Source: Membranipora membranacea (Eukaryota; Bryozoa; Gymnolaemata; Cheilostomatida; Membraniporidae). From it: 64,000 nt of DNA. The DNA lies in the NCBI GenBank assembly GCA_914767715.1, contig OU612066.1, forward strand, positions 38,476,283 to 38,540,282, given 5' to 3'. Below the pieces are notes generated by a model, which saw only the letters and a list, made by a program, of their open reading frames with translations, searched no databases and was not told the DNA's origin. Positions 55,840-64,000 of the stretch are shown here, piece after piece (positions within the stretch are counted from its first letter, which is position 1; each line of letters starts with the position of its first letter). The translations under genes and the position numbers were made by a program.

Positions 55840-56453
55840 ATGGCAAGCTCTAGGACTAGGATTCATGAGTCTGGTGTGCTTGATGAATGTTCAGGAGGAG
55901 TTGGCTCAGAGCTTGATGATGAAAATGAGGTGAGTAGGGTTACAAATTATGGTGAATCTGAATATCTAAATAAAATTGCTAAATTATAACATGATATATG
56001 AGAAAAATGTCATTCACCTGACCTTCTATCAACTTCAATTTGTCAAAAGATAAAAATATACTTGTGCAACTAGTAAGCCTACTACTACACCAAATTTTCT
56101 GGTTCACAATATAAAGTAACTTTTTATTTTACTAGTCAAGTGACAGTGAGTGAATCAGAAGAGGATAGTCAAGTTGGTGAAGTTGATGAGATGGATAACC
56201 GATACTCTGCAACAGACGTTGATGCTGATGATTCAGATTTTGATGGTGAGTCTCCCCCCCCCCCCCCCCAATACAGTATACAATATAAACCAAACACCTT
56301 TATGTAACAATTATTTGTATTTCACATGTTATACACAACAGCATAACACGCTTTCCTGTTTTGTTGTTTCAGGCTCCCCACCACGAAAAGTTGCTATAGT
56401 TGGGGCTGGACATGGAGCTCCTGGGAGGGCGGGTCGACAAAGGAGAGCTGGTT
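55840..56453 (+). pseudogene. Possible acidic N-terminal gene fragment, three short exons
   Basis: Exon-like pieces: 55840-55929 (MASSRTRIHESGVLDE, donor GAG|GTGAGT), an acidic piece around 56139-56245 (VSESEEDSQVGEVDEMDN, donor GATG|GTGAGT), and 56374-56453 (SPPRKVAIVGAGHGAPGRAG, then TGA). The second piece does not join the first in phase with the acceptor I can see, and no catalytic domain follows. Acid-rich starts of this kind occur in several transposase-related genes; identity unknown. Confidence 0.35.
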
Positions 56454-57754
56454 GAGGCAGAACGGCACCTCAGGAGCAGGTTGTAGTCAGTCATGTTGGT
56501 GAGATTGACAACTCTGGTGGTGACTCATACATTTGATGTATGGTGGTCATTTTTGTTTTTACTATCAAAAACTAAAATAATATTTTGATCATCAGAAAAT
56601 ACTTTTTTCAAATCGATAACAATCATTTTTTGTTGTTTTTTATGTAAGTTCAGCTTTACAGCAATAAATATCACAAGATCATATATCGCAAATCAATAAC
56701 CAACACATCTGTGCATATAAATCCAGCTCAGACACTCTATTGGGCGATCTGTACTGTGACTAAATGTCATAAAGTGAGTTTGAAAATAAAACTTCAGAAA
56801 TCACAAATGCTTTATTCCTCCCCTAGGTCAATGGGCAGAATGTATACATGCATTGTCCAATGCATACCAAAATTGAAATCCTAACAGATAAAGAGCTGGA
56901 GAATTCAAATATTTTTACAGATTATGAATAGCACAACTGGTTACAAAGAAATGTCTATGTAAACTTAGGCATTTTTTGGAAAAACGCCTAGTATCCGACC
57001 ACTAATTAACATTAACAATGGGCAGGAGCGAAAGAGTTAATGAGATTCTTTTTAAAAAAAAGTCCATAGTTCCATACACTGGTAGCAAGCTCTTATTATG
57101 ACAAAGTATATGCATCCATTTTTCGCAACATTTAATGTTTGTGATAGCTAATAAATCAATCAATCAATCGATTATAAGAGATAATTCTTTTTCTATTTGA
57201 TTGGTCCAAAAGTTTAGTAATGCTACAGCCGACCACTTGTAAAACATTTATATAGGAGGTTACCTGAGTTGTAGATACTCTTTACTGGAAATTCATTCCG
57301 TTCATAACGTAAAACCTGCCAGATTTTTGGCTAGATCTAACTTGTGATAGAGAGTTTATATACTGATGGAACTTCTTTACAACCTTGGATACTCTGTATT
57401 TGACCACTAATCTACAAATTCATATCGATTCTTATTAGGATTAAAAACTTTATTTTCTGCTAATAATCATTTTATTGATAATCTATCTATTAACCACTGC
57501 TGTACTGCAAATTTAAAAATATTTTTGTCCGATGGAACATGATGGGAACAAACAACCCTTTGTATCTTCTTAACAATGCAACTCTCCTCAATAATAGGAG
57601 TTAGATGTCTGACTGAAAAGTATGATGTTTGTGATGTCAATGTTATTGGCATTGCTTCTTCATTTCATCCTTAATTTTAACCACAAGGGAAACTGATGCA
57701 GAAAAATATTTTCAGTATTCTATAAATTGACCATGATCTCCTTTCTTTTCTCAG
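56454..57754. other. Intergenic AT-rich DNA
   Basis: No recognisable gene. It should contain the first exon (initiator Met) and promoter of the NHL-repeat gene, but no ATG exon could be placed with confidence. Confidence 0.35.
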
Positions 57755-60700
57755 TTGGCGTTTGTACTTCTAAGTTATGTACAGAGGGCTGAAGCTCAGA
57801 GAAGTGTTTATATCAGAAATAATACCAGACTTCAGGTGGGTATATCCTTATATGAGTATTTGTATTAGTGGGTGATTTTCTCCTGTGTTGAGAAATTCTA
57901 GGCCTGTAAACCTGTACCCTGAAATGTTTCCTAGTCATACATGACTAGTAAACATTTCATCATTGGTAAGCCAATGGGATTCAATCTAATTCCATTATAT
58001 TGTTAGTTTCCATGACATATCAAAACTATAAGTTGTCAATCTCCTGTGATGAGATTATTTGATCATTCAATCCACAAATAAATTTTTACTGAGGTTTTAT
58101 TCATTGTACAAAAAATTTGTTGGATGGAAACTTTGTTTGATCTTTTGTTCACATTTCCCAAATGAAATTTTTGAACGCTTTCTATTGACAGACCCGTCCT
58201 TCTTATTTGTATGACCATTATTAATCAGATCTGTCAGCGACCGCACCACAACCAGTAAACTGACTTGTGAATTACACTAATAAAATAAGGCTATTACCAA
58301 TTGTTATGCATGTTTTTTTTTTGAAGGAAACTTTATAATCGACAGACCAGACCAATCTTTTCGTCTTTCATTGTAGTTACTCACCAGAGAACTTAAAGGT
58401 CACTACATTTATTAAGACTGACGGTTATGTGTGGCACATGGAACCAGATCTCTTCATCAGAGGAAACATTCTGTACACTGATAGCTGTGCCCTAAAAACG
58501 ACCGACGGGGTCAACTCAACAACTATAGCTGGCCATTCCACAACATGTTATTACCATTTTGGTATTGGGATGTTAGCTCACTTCGACACAATATCAGGAT
58601 TTCGTCAAATATCCCCCTCAGAAGTGGTTGTGGTAGACTTTTTTCATCATTGCCTTAAACTCATCAATCGTATAACACTACAAGTCACTCGATATGCAGG
58701 GTATTGTGGGTCCAGTGGGTATATAGCAGGTACATTGGGTGCCAAGTTTTATAACCCCTACAGTGTTATAAGTGACATAAAGAGACCTGGTATGCTGCTT
58801 GTAACTGATTCTAGTAACGGCGCTGTCCGTCATGTTAACACCCTGTCCAGTGGTACTTACCGCACAGTTTCAAACTTTGTCCAATCTACTAGCCAGCTTG
58901 ATTATCCTCATGGGATAACCCAACATGCTGTTAGTGGGGACCTCTACATTACAAACTATGATGATGAAGTTTGGAAAATCACCTACTCCTCAAAATCAGT
59001 ATCACTACTTGCAGGCTCAGCAGCTGGTTTCAGAGATTGTGACTTTAATACAGCTTATTTCAAAAACCCATCTGAGCTCATCTTCATTAGGGACAACAAC
59101 CTCTTACTAGCTGACACTCACAATCATAGGTTAAGGGTTCTAAATCTGAATACCTCCCACACCTCCTCGCTCTGTACTGGAAGTCGTAGCCATATCGATG
59201 GTGACACTAAGACATGTACTCTCTATTCTCCTCGCTCCCTGATGGTTCTCAATGACACACTCTACGTCGGTGATTATCGCCGTATCAGAAAAGTTCAAGG
59301 TAAGCTATCTTGCTATGACCAATTATTGACACATGATTGAGTAGCTTATAAAAAAAATTGTATAATTCCTATATGCACCAATAACTCTAAATGTCTTGAG
59401 ATTCTAATATAACCAATAGAACAACATAAATACAGTGAGCTCATCACCTACTATAAAGAGTTTTGGCCTGATATTGTGGCAGGCAAATGTAAAAAAGAGT
59501 ACAAAGCAGCCCATTGTCTACTACTACAAGTATTGAGATGAGGTGAGACTTAGACATTTTACAATACATAATACCAACTAAGCGAACACAATGTTTATCT
59601 GTTTTAATTTTCCCAGACAAGAGAATAACAGCGTGCTCCGTCCCAGAATACACCACAATTACAGCTTCAGAGGATACCGGGGTTGCTGAGCTTGAGGTTC
59701 CCCTACTAGAAGGCGCTGGCAAAATGAGATTAACTCCAGGGTTATATCCATTCGATATAGAGACTGAGAGAGTCAGCTGTACTATTAATATAAGAGTGTT
59801 GGGTGAGTTTCACTTCATATTCTCCAAACATTTCCCTTGTTGGTGTGTTAGTCTACTTCTGCTGTATAATTGTCAATAAAATATGAAATTTGTCTTTGTA
59901 CAGATTCAAACTGTTTGTTGTGAACACCTACCAGTGACATGGGGTTTTCACGGATTATAGTAAATATATAATCATACTTACCTCTGATTACAGATCACCA
60001 TGTGAGGCGTAGGTTATATTTTGAGTCAGAGTATAGTGTAAGTAGCTGTGAGACCGCTTCTGGTAAATTATCTAACTCATCCCTTATCTACACCTTGGCA
60101 GAACACAGCTACAGACAACTCTTCGACGTTTGTCAAACTGGTAAGATATTCAACAATTCCCAATATCTGAGAGTTTTAATTGTTTGAATTATTTCAGAAC
60201 CTCTGTAAATGAAACAATCACAATTAATGTAATGAGCAACGTGCTTACTAGATCGCTTTAAATCACGGAGGTTTACAACTCACTATGTGATGTGGATACT
60301 ACTGTATGTATCGTGTTAGGAAGCTGCATATATCATTGTATTAGTGTGAACAGTGTGTAGAAACTAAATACTCAAGTAGCTTAACTAAGCAATGACTTAA
60401 TACACTGAACCCGCAACGTTGGTGAGAACATACTTGTTACCCTGATTACAGATTGTGGGCGAGCAGATCATACAGACATTATGATCACATGTATGAATAG
60501 TAGACTGACCCTTAGCTGGCCTACAGATGTAATATATAATGGTAGTGTACTGAATCTACCAGAAGACTTGACTGAGACACTCGATCAGAGAATTCAGGAT
60601 AAAGGAGCTGCTTTCTCCTTGTTCATTCTCACTCAAACTCCACCGTAAGTTTGAGTAACGATACTAGAGTGTGCTAAATATGTTATGCGAGCTGACTTTG

Positions 60701-61109
60701 AAAAATCTTTTTTTTGTAACTTTAACATAACTAACATGTAACACGGGCTGACTGTGAAAAATTGATACTTCGATTTTGATATGTTATTTAATTAAATAAC
60801 TATTTACAATGATACAGCAGGTTATCCATTGCTATGTATGAATGAATGTGTATTTTCATCATACCTTCTTTCCAATTTTTAAGCCATGACCAGTTAGAGT
60901 TATCCCACTAATATCAGTCAGAAGATAACTCCTACTCATATTCCCTTGATGTTTAAATGTTTTGGTAGTTGATTTTTCTTTGTCTATTACACAGAGTTGT
61001 GTTCCCTGACATCACACGTAACGGAGGCTATACCAAACCAGTACTGTACAGTTACTGTAACACTAATGATAGGACCTACAACCCATCCAAAGATTCCTGT
61101 GAGAAATAA
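57755..61109 (+). CDS. Secreted NHL-repeat beta-propeller protein (first Met exon not located)
   Basis: Exons 57755-57855, 58377-59299, 59617-59802, 59994-60140, 60452-60644 and 60995-61109 join in phase to 554 codons plus TAA. The first visible exon gives a signal-peptide-like stretch (LAFVLLSYVQRAEAQ), so a short upstream exon with the start is missing. The second exon holds several NHL-type blades: GAKFYNPYSVISD, LDYPHGITQ, FKNPSELIFI with NNLLLADTHNHRLRVLN, and LYSPRSLMVL with TLYVGDYRRIRKV. The C-terminal half has scattered cysteines (ACSVPEY, DVCQT, DCGRAD, YSYCNT) and no membrane helix, suggesting a disulfide-bonded extracellular module. The donor at 57856 (GA|GTATTT) was chosen over GTGGGT at 57837 because only it keeps the frame. 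Confidence 0.82.
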
Positions 61110-62368
61110 AAGGTATAAAAGATTAAGAAATCCGAGACTCAATATATTAGGTCCTTTACCCTGACTAATATATTTTGATCATGTTCTTATGGCAGTTAGA
61201 AGGAAAGGCAGAATGACTTTGTGATTTTGTTAATAATCAGTGGGAGTCAATCTTAAACATTAAGTTATTAAGCTGGAGGACGTTTTAATTTTATCTTATT
61301 CTAATCCCAATAATGTTGTGATTTATTGTCTTTTTATCATCCATGATACCACGATGAGTTTTTAATTTTTTATTATTCGTTCCTGATGATGAGTTGTGCT
61401 ACCAAGTATCAAAGAATAGATTATCCTTTCGGTATTACTAACTTCAATTCTGACGTAGATAACAAGCTTTCTGAAACCAAGCTAATATTTCAGTAGCTAA
61501 TTTTCAATATAATATCAATTTTTAATAATACTTTATGGTTTCTCATCCTCCAAACTAACTAGCCGTTGATTAATCAGTTCAAAACACCAGTGAATATTTA
61601 GGATCAACGATTTTCACATATATCAGTCAGAATATTACCAGAAACCATAAAAAGATAATAATTACTTCAATTATAATTAGAAACCAATCTATATTCAATT
61701 ATTTTTGTATACTTTAATATTTTACTATACTTAATTTGTTTCATTGGTATATTATCTCGGCTCACCATATTCCCACCTCACTTAATCCTGAACCTGAATA
61801 ACCTTTCAGAGGAAATATTGGACTGATGTTTTCTTATCTACCAAACTTATCAATCTTATTTTATAATAAAATTCTATTCTTTAGCCTATGTCTTGTTTAG
61901 TTGATACTGAGAGTTACCTTCTCACAATAATATCAGAGTATTAAAATAAACAGGTAAACTCAGTTATCAGAACAGTCACTGCAAAGTAACCTATCCGTGA
62001 GCTAGTAGTAGAAACAAAGATAAGAACCAATTTGTTTTTAATATGGAGTTTGTTGACTATATGAGAGAAATTACATAGCATCTATTGAGCCATAGATAAT
62101 CACGATAACATCTGATACAACATAAACCATTCCAGGCAAGCCACATCTGAGCGCGTACAAAGCCTACAAGTGTATATACTTGATGAACTGTTCTAAGTCA
62201 GCATGATCCTAATGTCGTGCTGACCTTGTTAACATCGGAGTGTACTTCAATGACAGACTTTTCTTTTATTTTCAACACTAGCCGTATTGCTATTTTTTGG
62301 TCAGATTTACCCTGATAGGAAAAAGGGACACATGGTATTGAAATTTTGTACAGTAGATTGTAAGTAAT
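61110..62368. other. Intergenic AT-rich DNA
   Basis: Follows the NHL-repeat gene. Highly AT-rich, with no coding or structural RNA signal noticed. Confidence 0.4.
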
Positions 62369-63071
62369 CACAGAGTAAGGATTAACAGAGGGGACACTTC
62401 AATGATCGTTATAGTGCCTGCGGTTTTTATCCACTGGGGGAAATTCATCAATCTGGCCACCTGCCAATTTCAGAATATATATAAGTTACAGTGGAGTTTT
62501 GTCATGCAGACATAGCCACCTTTGATAGGTCATAATTCATTCTGTATTTATCCTAAAGACTGATTTCCAACTTTTCTGAAATGCCCAATCTTCGAGCTAT
62601 ACACCATATTATTGTCATTTTTTGCTAGGATACATAGGCTATGAGTAATCCAGGTTTTTAAAATGAGTTTTATCATATAGATTTACATAGGGCTTAGGTC
62701 AATGCACGGACATTTCCTAATTTTGATGACCAGCCGTCTATCAATTGTCACATGTAAATCTATATGACAAAACTCATTTCAAAAACCTGGGTTACTCTTA
62801 GCCTATGAATCCTAGCAAAAAATGACAAGTATATGGTGTATAGCTTGAAGCTTGGACATTCCAGCAAAGTTAGAAACCAGTCTTTAGGATAAATACAGAA
62901 TGAATTATGGCCCATCAAAGGTAGGGATGTCTGCAAGAAAAATGCCATTATAACATATAGAGATAATGAGTTTTTGGCATCCAGCTGTGCACAATTTTCC
63001 CCCAGTGAATCAAAAACCGCAGGCACTATAACTATCATTGAACTGTCCCCTATGTATATCCTTACTCTGTG
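62369..63071. mobile_element. Fold-back element (703 bp) with long inverted arms
   Basis: Arms of about 300-320 bases start CACAGAGTAAGG and end CCTTACTCTGTG, with scattered mismatches and a short loop near 62690-62750. The direct repeat aagtaat flanks it at 62362-62368 and 63072-63078. The repeat can be read as 7 to 9 bases, depending on whether CA belongs to the terminus. No coding capacity. Confidence 0.82.
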
Positions 63072-64000
63072 AAGTAATCAACCTCGCCACTGATATGAAT
63101 CAGAATTGTCCTTTCATGACATAAGAGAAGAGAACTCCTGAAAATTTAGGAAGGTTTGTCACATTTCTATCACCAACTTATATCATGATACTGTGTATAA
63201 CCTACTAACAGCTGCTGCTACAGCAATATAATATTAACGCTGCTCTTATGGTGACACCTGTGAATATTTAAATAGAACAGGATGGGAAGGGAACAACACT
63301 ACCGAACTCAAACTCATTGGGGAATTATTAGTTTGCAAAGACCAATAGCTTAGTGGTTGTCAGACTTTGAGTCTCCATACTCCATTACCCCTGTTCCTCG
63401 GGTTAGTTAGTATCATATTCTAAGGTTATTTTGTTTAGCTTGTGAGTGAGTTTTTTTCAGTGTTTTTGGGGCGCAGAGGCTTGAGATATTCCAAACATAA
63501 TTTTCTCTGGACTCATACGAGGGTTTGTAAGCTAAAGGCTTAACTCATCTGTGGTCAACCTGCGGCCTTTTTGTCCGTGCAGCCTAGTAGGCAACTTTTT
63601 GGCCTAATTGTATCCATGTGTGCATAGCCAGGGTAAAGACATTATATTGTTTGGACTCTTTCTATGACGGGTAGTTTGTATCACATTTGTAGCTAAGCTA
63701 CATAAACAGGTAATTTTAGAGAAATGGTAAATACCAGCCACATTTGTATCACAAAAAAATGAGCGTAATTTTTTAGTTTTGGTTTGAGACCTTACTGTGT
63801 ACTGATTAGAACACAAATTGCCATAAAAAGAGGCAGGCCAACAATCCGACCATGAACTCACTGATTGAGATCTTTATCAGTATCCTAACTTCTCTCTAAC
63901 ATTTCTTCTTTGATGCGCAAAATTATGCTCAGATGAGTTGTCCTATTCAGTGACCCAGTATCACTAGAAAAGATAATCCTTTTGATATTGTTAACTTCAT
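63072..64000. other. Window end, intergenic
   Basis: A sequence near 63545-63620 (ctgtggtcaacctgcggcc) resembles hAT termini and the stretch at 48788, but no matching second end was found. No gene seen. Confidence 0.35.

Overview
This window is animal nuclear DNA, from an invertebrate whose phylum I cannot fix. The evidence is multi-exon genes with GT-AG introns of about 100 to 1000 bases, a C-terminal cyclin-G-associated kinase/auxilin gene, a Mab-21/cGAS-like gene, a nicotinic-type Cys-loop receptor, an AT-rich base composition, and a very heavy load of mobile elements (Ty3/gypsy LTR elements, non-LTR LINEs, tRNA-derived SINEs, a hAT MITE, fold-back elements). Nothing looks bacterial.

Layout. 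Positions 1-5,400 hold the last eight exons of a GAK/auxilin gene on the plus strand. A cGAS-like (Mab-21 domain) gene of seven exons follows at 6,965-10,418. From 10,880 to 34,600 the window is almost entirely retroelements: a LINE fragment, an 8.2 kb minus-strand Ty3/gypsy element with 247 bp LTRs (12,992-21,213), a cluster of fold-back elements, a G-rich minisatellite, a structurally complete 7,069 bp minus-strand Ty3/gypsy element with 219 bp LTRs and a CTTAG target duplication (23,750-30,818), and a 5'-truncated plus-strand gypsy pol (31,855-33,894). A decayed Mutator-like transposase fused to a YqaJ-type exonuclease spans 34,596-40,251. An intronless Cys-loop receptor subunit lies at 42,048-43,436. 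Two convergent decayed genes (P2X7-C-terminal-domain type and a second family that I know from memory as conserved but unnamed) lie at 46,198-48,333. From 50,860 to 55,660 there are LINE copies disrupted by a dimeric SINE, a hAT MITE and a palindromic MITE nested in each other. A secreted NHL-propeller gene occupies 57,755-61,109, and a 703 bp fold-back element follows it.

How it fits together. The host genes (GAK/auxilin, cGAS-like, Cys-loop receptor, NHL protein) have no evident functional link. The shared theme is transposon biology. The two LTR elements are different families, yet both keep gag and protease in one frame separated by UGA followed by CUA (a known readthrough context). Both also carry an extra ORF between integrase and the 3' LTR, preceded by a splice-acceptor-like site. 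In one element this ORF is an SGNH-type esterase; in the other it is a zinc-knuckle protein with a predicted coiled coil. These paired features, the Mutator-YqaJ fusion and the convergent gene pair are the most interesting parts of the window.

Exon boundaries were assigned by eye from reading phase, GT/AG sites and family resemblance. No database search was run.
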